Shown: in pieces, positions 1-8,402 of the stretch
Position numbering within the stretch: the first letter of the stretch is position 1
Layout: every line of letters starts with the position of its first letter
NCBI GenBank assembly: GCA_016297325.1
Contig: JAEDGW010000044.1
Coordinates: 1-19,694 of the forward strand
DNA: 19,694 nucleotides
Reading direction: 5' to 3'
From: Coprococcus sp.
Lineage (GTDB): Bacteria; Bacillota; Clostridia; Lachnospirales; Lachnospiraceae
Program-made: the position numbers and the translations under genes
Notes under the pieces: generated by a model
Databases searched by the model: none
What the model saw: the letters and a program-made list of their open reading frames with translations, nothing else
What the model was told of the DNA's origin: nothing

Positions 1-2304
1 TGGAAGTACAGCTTTACAGATCTTCCAAAGTACAGTAATGGTCAAAAGATCAAATACACGATATCAGAGAATGAGGTCGCAGATTATTCATCTGAGGTTA
101 CAGGCTATGATATCAAGAACAGCTATACGCCAGGCAAGACCAGTGTAAAGGTTACTAAGGTCTGGAATGATGCGGATAACCAGGACGGCAAGAGAGCTCC
201 TTCTGTCAAAGTGGTACTTCTTGCAGATGGCAACCGTGTAGCCGGTTCTGAAACTACACTCAGCGAATCAAACAACTGGACTACAACATGGTCGGGTCTT
301 GATGAGAAGAAGGCCGGTAATACGATAGTATATAGAGTTAAAGAGCTTACAACTATCGACGGTTACTCAACAGATTTACGGTTTATAGACAACGGTGAGT
401 TTGAGGTTGAAAACACACACATACCATCAAAGGTATCAGTCAGTGGTATCAAGACATGGGATGACGACAACAACAGAGACAATCAGAGACCTGATGAGAT
501 TACAGTTAAGCTTCTTGCAGATGGTCAGGTAGTTGATTCTAAGACAGTGACAGCTGCAGGTGACTGGAAGTACGAATTTGACAATCTTGATGAGTACAAG
601 GATGGTCAGAAGATTGTATACACAGTTGAGGAAACTCCTGTTACAGGTTATTATGCATCAGTTGATGGATATGACATCACAAATACATACAAGCCGAACA
701 ATATCAAGCTTACAAAGACAATAAATGGTGATGTTGCCCCTGATGATGTGGCACAGAATATCACATTTAATGTCACAGGAGATAACGGATACAGCAAGAC
801 GATAAAACTTACAGATCCAGATGTAAAAGACCTTGGAAATGGCAAGTATGAGATAACGCTTGTAAATGTGCCAAACGGCAGATATACGGTTGAAGAGACA
901 GCATACACTTACGACGGATCTGCTGTAAGCGTTACATACACTGTGGACGGTACAGATGGCGACGGTGACAAGACACCATCTATCAGACTTACAAATGGCA
1001 AGGATACAGATGTTCAGTTTGTAGATACATACAGACTTGGATCTATCAGCTTCACAAAAGCTGGTCTGTATAAAGAGTCATGTGCTGAGAATGCAGATGA
1101 TCTTAAGATGCTTGACGGAGTAGAATTTGCACTTTACAGCGCAGATGATACAGATTTTGCAAATGAGATAGCGACAGCCAAGAGTGTAGATGGTGTTGTA
1201 GTATTTGAGAATCTCAAGATAGGAACATATCTGATAAAGGAAAAGAAGTCAGTTGGTGACTACATCATTGATGACACAGTTTATACTGCGGAAGTCACAG
1301 CGGACAGTGACGAGCCAGCATCACTTAACGGTGTTGAAAATAATACACTTGTGAATGATCTTCCAAGAACAGATATCAAGATAGCTAAGGTATCTGAGGA
1401 GGACAATGGTGTTAAGCTTCCTAATTCGGTATATGGACTTTATAAAGAGAACGAGAATGGTGAGGAAGAACTCGTAGCTAAGGCCACTACAGATGAGAAC
1501 GGTGAGCTTAAGTTTGATGGAATACTTGTTGGAACAGAATATATCATCAAGGAGATCCAGTCTCCAGATGGATACTATGTATCTGAGAAGCCTATCTCGA
1601 TCAAGTTCAAGAAAGATGACAATGGCAATGTGATTGTTGATTCATTTGATGATGGACTGAATCCTGATTCAGGTAAGTCTACTGTTATAGTAGATGCTGA
1701 TGGCAATATCACATGGCTTGAGCCTACAGTCAGATATGCATTTGACAAGGTAGATGAGGATGGTGCTCCTGTGAAGGGGGCTACACTCAGACTTGAGGAT
1801 GCGGATGGCAAGCTGGTTGATGAGTGGATAACAGATGGACAGAGTTATGAGATCGTGGGCGTTCTGGCAGCCGGTCAGACATATACGCTCAGAGAGATCA
1901 AGGCTCCATCCGGATATGATCTTGCCAAGGATATTGAATTTACAGTATCTGATGATAAGGTTGCAGCCGGAGAAGACACAGTTGTCACTATAACAATGGT
2001 TGATAAGAAGACAACAACGACCCAGACAACAGAGACTACGGAGACAACCCAGACCACACAGACAACTGAGACGACAGAAACAACAGAGACGACAGAGACC
2101 ACTGAAACGACTCAGACCACACAGACAACAGAAACAACCGAAACCACAAAGACTACAGAAGTGACCACAGAGGATAACACTCATCCTAATACAGGAGATC
2201 AGGTTCCACTTATACCGATTGCGCTGATCCTATTAGTCAGCCTTGGCGGATGCGGATGTATAGTAATATACAAGAGAAGAAAAGATAAGCAGAGCAATCA
2301 GTAA
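1..2304 (+). CDS. Cna_B-repeat surface adhesin with sortase anchor (5' end outside window)
   Basis: The frame is open from base 1 to the TAA at 2302-2304 (767 residues visible), so the true start lies upstream; the GTG at 211 is internal. The protein is a string of beta-sandwich repeats of the collagen-adhesin B (Cna_B/SpaA-like) kind. The K-x-W-(D/N)-D openings (VTKVWNDADN, SGIKTWDDDN) and V-E-E closings (YTVEETPVTGY, YTVEETAYTY, TLREIKAPSGY) are typical of domains that form internal Lys-Asn/Asp isopeptide bonds helped by a Glu. A 53-residue Thr-rich stalk follows, then HPNTGDQVP (codons from 2182), a hydrophobic helix (LIPIALILLVSLGG) and a KRRKDK tail, which together form a sortase cell-wall sorting signal with His in place of the usual Leu. 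Family knowledge suggests a wall-anchored pilin or adhesin. No sortase gene is in view. The 5' part and any ligand-binding head cannot be judged. Confidence 0.93.
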   Translation, partial: WKYSFTDLPKYSNGQKIKYTISENEVADYSSEVTGYDIKNSYTPGKTSVKVTKVWNDADNQDGKRAPSVKVVLLADGNRVAGSETTLSESNNWTTTWSGLDEKKAGNTIVYRVKELTTIDGYSTDLRFIDNGEFEVENTHIPSKVSVSGIKTWDDDNNRDNQRPDEITVKLLADGQVVDSKTVTAAGDWKYEFDNLDEYKDGQKIVYTVEETPVTGYYASVDGYDITNTYKPNNIKLTKTINGDVAPDDVAQNITFNVTGDNGYSKTIKLTDPDVKDLGNGKYEITLVNVPNGRYTVEETAYTYDGSAVSVTYTVDGTDGDGDKTPSIRLTNGKDTDVQFVDTYRLGSISFTKAGLYKESCAENADDLKMLDGVEFALYSADDTDFANEIATAKSVDGVVVFENLKIGTYLIKEKKSVGDYIIDDTVYTAEVTADSDEPASLNGVENNTLVNDLPRTDIKIAKVSEEDNGVKLPNSVYGLYKENENGEEELVAKATTDENGELKFDGILVGTEYIIKEIQSPDGYYVSEKPISIKFKKDDNGNVIVDSFDDGLNPDSGKSTVIVDADGNITWLEPTVRYAFDKVDEDGAPVKGATLRLEDADGKLVDEWITDGQSYEIVGVLAAGQTYTLREIKAPSGYDLAKDIEFTVSDDKVAAGEDTVVTITMVDKKTTTTQTTETTETTQTTQTTETTETTETTETTETTQTTQTTETTETTKTTEVTTEDNTHPNTGDQVPLIPIALILLVSLGGCGCIVIYKRRKDKQSNQ
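2011..2169 (+). repeat. Thr-Thr-Glu/Gln triplet repeat (stalk of the adhesin)
   Basis: A 9-nt periodic tract encodes about 17 units of Thr-Thr-(Glu/Gln), with one Lys variant near the end. Thr codons are mixed (ACA, ACT, ACG, ACC), so DNA identity between units is imperfect. It lies between the last Cna_B domain and the sortase motif. It probably acts as an extended, possibly glycosylated spacer that carries the adhesive domains through the cell wall. Confidence 0.9.
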
Positions 2305-2347
2305 TTACTGTTGAGTTTACTACTTAGGTTTCATTATCAAGGTTATG

Positions 2348-2385
2348 ATGCCCATTCATAGGAGACTATGGATGGGCATTTTTTA
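2348..2385 (+). terminator. Rho-independent terminator after the Cna_B adhesin gene
   Basis: A 13-bp stem (ATGCCCATTCATA, 2348-2360, with TATGGATGGGCAT, 2367-2379; one G-U pair) with a 6-nt loop is followed by a run of T. It lies 44 nt after the adhesin stop codon and separates that gene from spoIVA. Confidence 0.88.
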
Positions 2386-2496
2386 TACATAAAAACAGAT
2401 GATGATTCATAACTTATATATAGGAAACTTAATCAATTACATGAGTTGTATACCATAACAATATTATGTGAACAAAGTTCGTGTATAGGAGGTCAT

Positions 2497-3963
2497 ATGG
2501 AGGAGTATCAGGTATATCAGGATATCAATGCCAGGACAAACGGAGAGATATACATAGGCGTTGTGGGGCCGGTGAGAACAGGGAAGTCAACATTTATAAA
2601 AAGATTTATGAGTCAGATGGTCATACCTCATATAGCAAATGAAAATGACAGAGCGCTGGCTCAGGATGAACTTCCACAATCCGCAGCGGGAAAGACGATC
2701 ATGACAACAGAACCGAAATTTATACCAAAGGATGCAGTATCAATAAATGTTGACGGTAATATTGATATGAAGATAAAGATGATAGATTGTGTTGGATACG
2801 TGGTAAAAGATGCGGAAGGTCAGTTTGAAGATGGCAAGGAACGTATGGTGAGAACACCGTGGTTTGATTATGATATTCCATTTTCAAAGGCGGCGGAGAT
2901 AGGAACGAGCAAGGTCATAAACAACCATTCCACGGTTGGCATAGTTGTGACTACTGACGGAAGTTTCGGAGAACTTCCAAGAGAAAGCTATATTGAGGCT
3001 GAGATGAAGACGATCGAGGAGCTGAAGAGTATCGGAAAACCATTTGTCGTACTCTTAAATACCGATAAACCGTCTGGCAGTCAGGCAAAGGCTATGGCGA
3101 ATGAGCTTTCAGATACATATGGAGCCAGTGTTATTCCTGTAAATATAGAACAGCTAAGGGACTCTGATATTACATACATATTTTCTGAACTGCTGATGAG
3201 TTTTCCGGTTACTGCGGTATATTTTGACATTCCTAAGTGGCTTGAGGTCGCCGACGACAGCAATAAGGTAAAAAACAGTGTGATATGCGATGCGGCACAG
3301 ATAAATGCCATGGTGCAGTGCCTCAGGGATATCGATGATATGGAATTTCCTGATAATCCGCACGTAAACAGCTACAGATGTGACAACATAAACATGTCAG
3401 ACGGAAAGGTGTATGTATCTGTGGACATAAACAGCAGCTTCTATTATCAGATGCTGTCGGAGATGATGGGAACCGAGATTACAAATGAGTATGACTTTAT
3501 AACGGAACTCAAGCAGATGTCGGGCAACAAGAACTATTGCCGAAGCATAATGGGAGCCATGGATCAGGTGAATTCCAACGGTTACGGGCTCGTAATGCCG
3601 GATAGGGACAACATACAGCTCGGTGCACCTGAAGTGGTGAAGATAGGCAGCAAATTCGGAGTCAGGATAACGGCAAATGCACCGTCTGTAAATATGATAA
3701 AGGCAAATGTCAGCACTGAGATAATGCCTTTGGTCGGCACCAAGGAGCAGGCTGACGATCTGGTCACTTATATATCAGATAACAGCGTTGATGGAGATAT
3801 ATGGAATGTAAATATATTTGGCAAGACGATAGAGCAGTTGGTAGACGACGGACTGAATACAAAGGTTAGCAAGATAGGTGCTGAGAGCCAGCACAAGCTG
3901 CAGAATACCATGGAGAAGATAGTGAACGATGGAAATGGCGGTATGGTCTGTATCATAATATAA
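2497..3963 (+). CDS. spoIVA: Stage IV sporulation protein A, coat-base morphogenetic ATPase
   Basis: SpoIVA polymerises, driven by ATP hydrolysis, into the basement layer of the spore coat on the outer forespore membrane and is needed for coat and cortex assembly. The 488-residue product is close to the 492 of B. subtilis. Visible motifs are the P-loop GPVRTGKS (residues 24-31, Lys30), Thr70-Thr71 in KTIMTTEP, and Asp97 in MIDCVG. These match, as I recall, the Walker A, sensor and Walker B positions studied in B. subtilis, so the ATPase looks intact. The hydrophobic tail MVCIII resembles the conserved C-terminus that contacts SpoVM and the membrane. The ATG at 2497 was chosen because AGGAGG (2487-2492) lies just upstream; an in-frame upstream ATG at 2446 has no such site. 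A CATAACTTA sequence at 2408-2416 resembles a sporulation-sigma -10 element but lacks a clear -35, so the promoter is not called. Confidence 0.97.
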   Translation: MEEYQVYQDINARTNGEIYIGVVGPVRTGKSTFIKRFMSQMVIPHIANENDRALAQDELPQSAAGKTIMTTEPKFIPKDAVSINVDGNIDMKIKMIDCVGYVVKDAEGQFEDGKERMVRTPWFDYDIPFSKAAEIGTSKVINNHSTVGIVVTTDGSFGELPRESYIEAEMKTIEELKSIGKPFVVLLNTDKPSGSQAKAMANELSDTYGASVIPVNIEQLRDSDITYIFSELLMSFPVTAVYFDIPKWLEVADDSNKVKNSVICDAAQINAMVQCLRDIDDMEFPDNPHVNSYRCDNINMSDGKVYVSVDINSSFYYQMLSEMMGTEITNEYDFITELKQMSGNKNYCRSIMGAMDQVNSNGYGLVMPDRDNIQLGAPEVVKIGSKFGVRITANAPSVNMIKANVSTEIMPLVGTKEQADDLVTYISDNSVDGDIWNVNIFGKTIEQLVDDGLNTKVSKIGAESQHKLQNTMEKIVNDGNGGMVCIII

Positions 3964-3991
3964 GATTGCATATTGATGCTGTGCTATGTTA

Positions 3992-4034
3992 AAATGTCTA
4001 AGGTGTTTCATGCCTTAGACATTTGTCGTTTTAA
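3992..4034. terminator. Probable terminator hairpin between spoIVA and scpA
   Basis: A perfect 12-bp stem (AAATGTCTAAGG, 3992-4003, with CCTTAGACATTT, 4013-4024) and a 9-nt loop lies 28 nt after the spoIVA stop codon. The downstream tract ATTTGTCGTTTT is only partly T-rich, so termination may be incomplete. The symmetric stem with A on one side and T on the other could work in both directions. Confidence 0.6.
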
Positions 4035-4070
4035 GACATGGCATAAAAATAAACAAATGAGGTTTTGCTG

Positions 4071-4829
4071 ATGTCTGCTATAGACGTAAAGCTGAATGTA
4101 TTTGAAGGCCCGCTGGATCTTCTGTTACATTTGATTGAGAAGAATAAAGTTAATATATATGATATACCGATTGTCAGCATCACAGAGCAGTACCTTGACT
4201 ATGTGAACAACATGGAAGAAGAGGACCTCGATGTCATGAGTGAGTTCCTGGTCATGGCGGCAACACTTATCAAGATCAAATCCAAGATGCTCCTTCCAAA
4301 GGACGAGGAAGAAGAGGACGAGGAAGAAGATCCGAGGGAAGAGCTTGTCAGACGACTCCTTGAATACAAGATGTACAAGTATGCTGCCAGTGAGCTGAAG
4401 GATCTGGAGCTTGAGGGCAACAAGGTGCTTTTCAAAAAGGCTACGATACCCGCTGAGGTAAAGAATGTCAAACAGGATATAGATCCATATGATCTGATAT
4501 CAAAGGCAGATATAGATCTCGAGAAGCTGAATGAGATATTCAAGTCAGTCATGAGAAAGCAGGTCGACAAGGTCGATCCTATCCGAAGCAAATTCAAGGA
4601 GATAGAGAGGGAAGAGATATCCCTTGAGGAAAAGATGGCTGAGGTCAGGGAACAGGTCAGAGGTCTTGAGGGGATTAACTTCAGGACTTTGCTTGAGATG
4701 CAGGCGTCGAAGATGAATGTGATAGTCACTTTTCTCGCTATTTTGGAGCTTATGAAGATAGGTGCTATTACTATAAGGCAGGAAGAGATATTTGGAGAGA
4801 TCATAATCGACTCTCTGGATACTATATAG
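4071..4829 (+). CDS. scpA: Segregation and condensation protein A
   Basis: ScpA is the kleisin subunit of the bacterial SMC condensin: it bridges the SMC heads and binds a ScpB dimer, and is needed for chromosome compaction and segregation. The 252-residue protein opens with the family hallmark VKLNVFEGPLDLLLHLIEKN and continues with YDIPIVSITEQYLDYV. Next come an acidic linker (DEEEEDEEEDPREE), a helical middle and a C-terminal winged helix (VTFLAILELMKIGAITIRQ). Its length fits the family. The ATG at 4071 was preferred over the TTG at 4065 because ATGAGG at 4057-4062 is at normal spacing from it. It is 16 nt upstream of scpB and clearly in the same operon. Confidence 0.96.
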   Translation: MSAIDVKLNVFEGPLDLLLHLIEKNKVNIYDIPIVSITEQYLDYVNNMEEEDLDVMSEFLVMAATLIKIKSKMLLPKDEEEEDEEEDPREELVRRLLEYKMYKYAASELKDLELEGNKVLFKKATIPAEVKNVKQDIDPYDLISKADIDLEKLNEIFKSVMRKQVDKVDPIRSKFKEIEREEISLEEKMAEVREQVRGLEGINFRTLLEMQASKMNVIVTFLAILELMKIGAITIRQEEIFGEIIIDSLDTI

Positions 4830-4845
4830 ATTGGATGAGGTTACG

Positions 4846-5535
4846 ATGAACAACGAAGAGTTACAGAACGAAGATCAAAACGAAGATCAGAATTTATCAG
4901 CTACAGATAACATAGATGAAACAGATCAGGAACCACAGTACAAAGAGTACAGCGATGAATACCTGACATCTGCGCTTGAGGCGATACTTTTCTCGATGGG
5001 AGAGTCCGTATCCATCGACAGACTGGCCACAGCTCTTGAGATGGAGAAGCGCAAACTTGTAAAACAGCTTGAGAATGTAATATATAACTACAACAACAGC
5101 GACAGAGGAATCAAGATCATAGATCTCGACGGTTCACTGCAGCTCTGTACCAGAAATGAATATTACGGTGTGCTTGCCAAGATAGTCAACACCCCGAAGA
5201 AGCTTTCGCTGACAGACGTGGTACTTGAGACTCTGTCGATCATAGCATATAAGCAGCCTATAACCAGGCCGGAGATAGAGGCTATCAGAGGTGTGTCCTG
5301 TGTCCATGCGATCAACAAGCTCATCGAATACAACCTTGTGCAGGAGGTTGGAAGGCTTGATGCGCCGGGAAGACCTATCATGTTCGGAACGACAGAGGAG
5401 TTCCTCAGATGTTTTGGTGTCTCCTCGACAAATGATCTCCCGATCATAAGCCCGGATAAGATAGAAGATTTCAAGAAAGAAGCACTCGAGGAGGCCGATT
5501 TCACCCTCAGTGTCGACACTACTTCAGAAGAATAG
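4846..5535 (+). CDS. scpB: Segregation and condensation protein B
   Basis: ScpB is the winged-helix dimer that binds ScpA in the SMC-ScpAB condensin. The 229-residue product has the family core: LTSALEAILFSMGESVSIDRLA (residues ~40-61), LSLTDVVLETLSIIAYKQPITRPEIE (~118-143), and the IRGVSCVHAINKLIE and GRLDAPGRPIMFGTT signatures of the second winged helix. The ATG at 4846 was chosen because GGATGAGG (4832-4839) is correctly spaced; the TTG at 4831 sits inside that site. The first ~38 residues are an acidic, Asn/Gln-rich extension that includes the exact tandem NEDQNEDQ (4867-4890). It is absent from short family members and probably disordered. Confidence 0.95.
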   Translation: MNNEELQNEDQNEDQNLSATDNIDETDQEPQYKEYSDEYLTSALEAILFSMGESVSIDRLATALEMEKRKLVKQLENVIYNYNNSDRGIKIIDLDGSLQLCTRNEYYGVLAKIVNTPKKLSLTDVVLETLSIIAYKQPITRPEIEAIRGVSCVHAINKLIEYNLVQEVGRLDAPGRPIMFGTTEEFLRCFGVSSTNDLPIISPDKIEDFKKEALEEADFTLSVDTTSEE

Positions 5536-5600
5536 AATATTAAAGTAATTTTATTACGACGTCACTAATATAATATCATGACCAACAAAAAGGAAAACGT

Positions 5601-6821
5601 ATGTATAGATCGGTTGAAAGAATACGGATAAAGCATCGTCTGTCTGTACTGTTTTTTGTGATATTATATGTGGTGGCGTTTTTTATTGCGGGTATGCAGC
5701 AGGATGTATATGCCATGGATGACCTGTCACTTTATGCAGGAAATGCAGTTTTGATCGATGGTGAGACGGGAGATATATTGTATGCAAAGAATGGAAGCGC
5801 TCGTCACCCAAATGCAAGTACGACCAAGATCCTCACATGTATCCTTGCCCTGGAGTGTGGAGATCTGTCCGACACAGTTACAGCATCGTCGTATGCCGCA
5901 AAGATGCCTGAGGTCAGACTTGGTGTGCGTGAGGGAGAGATTTTCACCCTTGAGGATATGCTGTATGCCATGATGCTTGAAAGTTACAATGACGCTGCAG
6001 TTGTCATAGCAGAGCATATAGGCGGGGATGTTCAGCACTTTGCGGATATGATGAACGCCAAGGCAGAAGAGATCGGCTGCAGGGCTACATATTTTATCAC
6101 GCCGAACGGTCTAGATGCGCAGGATGAGAATGGCATCCACGGCACTTCGGCTGAGGATCTTGCCAGGATCATGAGATATTGTGTTGTCATTTCTCCCCAG
6201 AAAGACAACTTTCTGAAGATCACAAGGACCAGATCTTATACATTCTCGGACAGCTCCGGTGCGCGGTCATTTGTATGCTCAAACCACAACGCATTTCTCG
6301 ATATGTCAGATGAAGCCCTGTCCGGGAAGACCGGTTTTACTTGTGATGCAGGGTACTGCTATATAGGTGCGGCGGAGCATGATGGACATACATACATATG
6401 GGCGCTTCTTGGATGCGGCTGGCCGAACAACAAGACATACAAATGGAAGGATTCAAGAACTCTCCTTGCCTATGCAGAGGAAAATACGGCATATACTGAA
6501 CTTAGTGCACCGGATCCCCCTGATGTAAATGTGACATTTTCCTCAAGATCAGCAAAGACTGTCAGATGTACAACTGCATGCAGTGTGGATATGGCGATCT
6601 GCAGTTCATGTAAAACAAAAGGGGCAGACGACATAAAATATAAATACAATGTTTTAGATACCATAGCTGCCCCGGTAATGGAAGGAACGGTTATCGGCTG
6701 TCTTGAGGTGTATAAGGACGGAAAGCTTATCGATATCGAACCTGTCTATATCAAAGAGATATTGCCGGATACAGGTTTTGAGGATGAGCTGCTTGATATT
6801 TTAAAATCTGCTTTTATGTAA
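5601..6821 (+). CDS. Secreted D-alanyl-D-alanine carboxypeptidase (peptidase S11, PBP5 type)
   Basis: This serine D,D-carboxypeptidase removes the terminal D-Ala of peptidoglycan stem peptides and so limits cross-linking. A positively charged N-terminus and hydrophobic segment (residues ~14-31) ending near VYA-M form an export signal. All three active-site motifs are present: S73-T-T-K76, S128-Y-N130 and K243-T-G245. The C-terminal ~100 residues fit the PBP5 C-terminal beta domain. No clear amphipathic membrane anchor is seen at the end (ILKSAFM). The exported domain carries several Cys, including CSSCK at ~333-337. The start has AAAAAGGAAAA upstream. A TATAAT at 5569-5574 could be a -10 box but lacks a good -35. 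In B. subtilis, dacB (spore cortex PBP5*) lies just after scpAB, so a sporulation role is plausible, but vegetative DacA/DacF-like roles cannot be excluded. Confidence 0.93.
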   Translation: MYRSVERIRIKHRLSVLFFVILYVVAFFIAGMQQDVYAMDDLSLYAGNAVLIDGETGDILYAKNGSARHPNASTTKILTCILALECGDLSDTVTASSYAAKMPEVRLGVREGEIFTLEDMLYAMMLESYNDAAVVIAEHIGGDVQHFADMMNAKAEEIGCRATYFITPNGLDAQDENGIHGTSAEDLARIMRYCVVISPQKDNFLKITRTRSYTFSDSSGARSFVCSNHNAFLDMSDEALSGKTGFTCDAGYCYIGAAEHDGHTYIWALLGCGWPNNKTYKWKDSRTLLAYAEENTAYTELSAPDPPDVNVTFSSRSAKTVRCTTACSVDMAICSSCKTKGADDIKYKYNVLDTIAAPVMEGTVIGCLEVYKDGKLIDIEPVYIKEILPDTGFEDELLDILKSAFM

Positions 6822-6847
6822 CATTTGAACTCTGCCGGCATATCTTA
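6820..6847 (+). promoter_or_regulatory. Candidate SigK-type promoter upstream of dpaA
   Basis: CATATCTTA (6839-6847) matches the CATAnnnTA -10 pattern recognised by the late mother-cell sigma factor SigK. AACA (6820-6823) fits the short mACm -35 pattern with a 15-nt spacer, about one base shorter than usual. Transcription would start near 6855, leaving a ~27-nt leader before the dpaA start. In B. subtilis the dipicolinate synthase operon is SigK-dependent, which supports the match. The motif is short, so chance occurrence is possible. Confidence 0.4.
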
Positions 6848-6881
6848 AATTATCAATGATATAAGGGCGGTGCACTAAGGT

Positions 6882-7802
6882 ATGGATATGGATTGTGTAT
6901 ACTATGTGGTTGGCGGTGACAGGAGAAGCTGTTATTTGTCTCTCAGCCTTTCTGAAAATGGTAGCAGTGTGTTTCATTTCGATCCATATGATGCCGATCT
7001 GCTGAGACATTCACCTGTCACCATTATATCAGGGGCATCTGGAGTCGGTTTTCGGAGGCTGATAGAGGGCGAGTGTGCGTCCCCCTCGGCGGAGAGGCTG
7101 AAGGCCATCGTTCTTCCTGTGCCTGTGACAAGGGATGGTGAATTCATCAACGGCAGAACACTTCTCACTGTGAACAGTATTCTGGAGTGCAGTCTGGAAT
7201 TTGACATTGTGTTTGGAGGAGGAATAGGCAAATATTTGTCCGATACAAATGAAAATGGTCCTTATGTATTTGATTATCTTGCTGATGATGCGGTGGCAGA
7301 GAGAAATGCAGTGGCAACCGCAGAAGGTGCGGTATGTGATGCAGAGGAGCTGTCTGATATTAATATAGATGGAAGCGTATGTCTGGTGACGGGATTTGGC
7401 AAATGTGCTAAGGTGCTGGCAAAAAGGCTGGCATCCTGGGGAGCCGATGTCATAGTTATGGCAAGAAGGCCGAAGCAGAGGAGCGATGCGGCTCTTTGCG
7501 GCTACAAGGTCATGTCATTCGAGGATGTGCCGATATATGGACACATTTTGGCGGAAGTCGATTTCTGCTTCAACACGGTTCCGGCCAGAGTGCTGTGTGA
7601 AGACATACTGTCACAGCTCCATAAGGGGGCGGTGGCTGTGGATATAGCATCCATGCCTGGCGGTATAGATTTTGAGTATTGCAAGGAGCATGACATTCCA
7701 TACAGGCACAGTCTGGGAATTCCTGGCAAGCTTTCGCCGAGGACATCAGGAATCATTCTTGCTGATGCCGCCGTGAAGGTGGTATCAGATTTCAATAGAT
7801 AG
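6882..7802 (+). CDS. dpaA: Dipicolinate synthase subunit A
   Basis: DpaA (SpoVFA) and DpaB together convert a tetrahydrodipicolinate-pathway intermediate of lysine biosynthesis to dipicolinic acid in the mother cell; dipicolinate is then loaded into the spore core as the calcium chelate. The 306-residue product has the two-domain layout of the family. The N-terminal half includes VLPVPVTRDGEFINGR; the C-terminal half is a Rossmann fold with the nucleotide loop TGFGKCAKVLAKRLASWGA (around residue 171) and the late VAVDIASMPGGIDF and PYRHSLGIPGKLSPRTSG motifs, resembling 2-hydroxyacid and dipicolinate dehydrogenases. ATG 6882 is used; ATG 6888 is equally possible because AAGG (6877-6880) is better spaced for it. 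dpaB follows after 12 nt, so the two are co-transcribed. Confidence 0.95.
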   Translation: MDMDCVYYVVGGDRRSCYLSLSLSENGSSVFHFDPYDADLLRHSPVTIISGASGVGFRRLIEGECASPSAERLKAIVLPVPVTRDGEFINGRTLLTVNSILECSLEFDIVFGGGIGKYLSDTNENGPYVFDYLADDAVAERNAVATAEGAVCDAEELSDINIDGSVCLVTGFGKCAKVLAKRLASWGADVIVMARRPKQRSDAALCGYKVMSFEDVPIYGHILAEVDFCFNTVPARVLCEDILSQLHKGAVAVDIASMPGGIDFEYCKEHDIPYRHSLGIPGKLSPRTSGIILADAAVKVVSDFNR

Positions 7803-7814
7803 GAGAGAGTAGAT

Positions 7815-8396
7815 ATGGATTTATCAAAGTGCAATATTGGTGTGGCAATAACCGGTTCATTTTGTACTTTTGATAAGATTAAGATAGAAATCAAGAAAAT
7901 GGTTGAGATGGGGATAAACGTTTATCCGATATTCTCGTCCCACTCAGCAAAGTACGATACAAGATTTGGAGAGGCAGACAAATTTGTAAGCGATATCGAG
8001 ACGATAGCAGGACGAAAAGGCATATATACCATACAGGAGGCAGAGCCTATAGGGCCAAAGGGTTATCTGGATGCGCTGGTCATAGCACCGTGCACCGGCA
8101 ACACCATCGCAAAACTGACAAACGGCATAACCGACACGTCTGTTCTCATGGCTGCCAAGGCGCATCTGAGAAACAATAAACCGCTCATCATATCGGTTTC
8201 GACAAATGATGCGATGGGCATGAACTTCAAGAATATAGGGCAGCTCATGAACATGAAAAATATTTATTTTGTTCCATTTGAGCAGGACAACTGTGTGAAG
8301 AAGCCCAATTCGCTCATAAGCAGACTTGATCTCATCCCCGCCACCATTGAAGAGGCTCTTGAGGGAAGGCAGATACAGCCTGTTCTTATAAAATAG
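7815..8396 (+). CDS. dpaB: Dipicolinate synthase subunit B (flavoprotein-like)
   Basis: This is the second subunit (SpoVFB) of dipicolinate synthase. The 193-residue product belongs to the flavoprotein (HFCD) family. It shows an N-terminal GVAITGSFCTFDK motif (residues 9-21), the phosphate-binding APCTGNTIAKLTNGITD segment (91-107), and the PLIISVSTNDAMGMNFKNI region (~123-141) typical of SpoVFB. The ribosome binding site AGGAGAG lies just before ATG 7815 and overlaps the end of dpaA. A strong terminator follows directly, closing the sporulation block. Confidence 0.95.
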   Translation: MDLSKCNIGVAITGSFCTFDKIKIEIKKMVEMGINVYPIFSSHSAKYDTRFGEADKFVSDIETIAGRKGIYTIQEAEPIGPKGYLDALVIAPCTGNTIAKLTNGITDTSVLMAAKAHLRNNKPLIISVSTNDAMGMNFKNIGQLMNMKNIYFVPFEQDNCVKKPNSLISRLDLIPATIEEALEGRQIQPVLIK

Positions 8397-8402
8397 ATTT
8401 GT

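Noticed and set aside
1669..2184. A 171-codon minus-strand open frame rich in Cys, Leu and Gly
   Set aside because: Much of it is the complement of the Thr-Thr-Glu/Gln repeat and of the Cna_B coding sequence; there is no ribosome binding site or family pattern. It is a shadow of the adhesin gene.
2408..2462. SigE or SigK promoter for spoIVA (CATAACTTA at 2408, CATAACAAT at 2454)
   Set aside because: The -10-like motifs have no convincing -35 partner at the right distance, so I do not call a promoter although SigE control is expected from B. subtilis.
4199..4804. A 201-codon minus-strand open frame rich in Ser
   Set aside because: It is the complement of scpA; the Ser runs mirror Glu/Asp codons. 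No independent coding signal.
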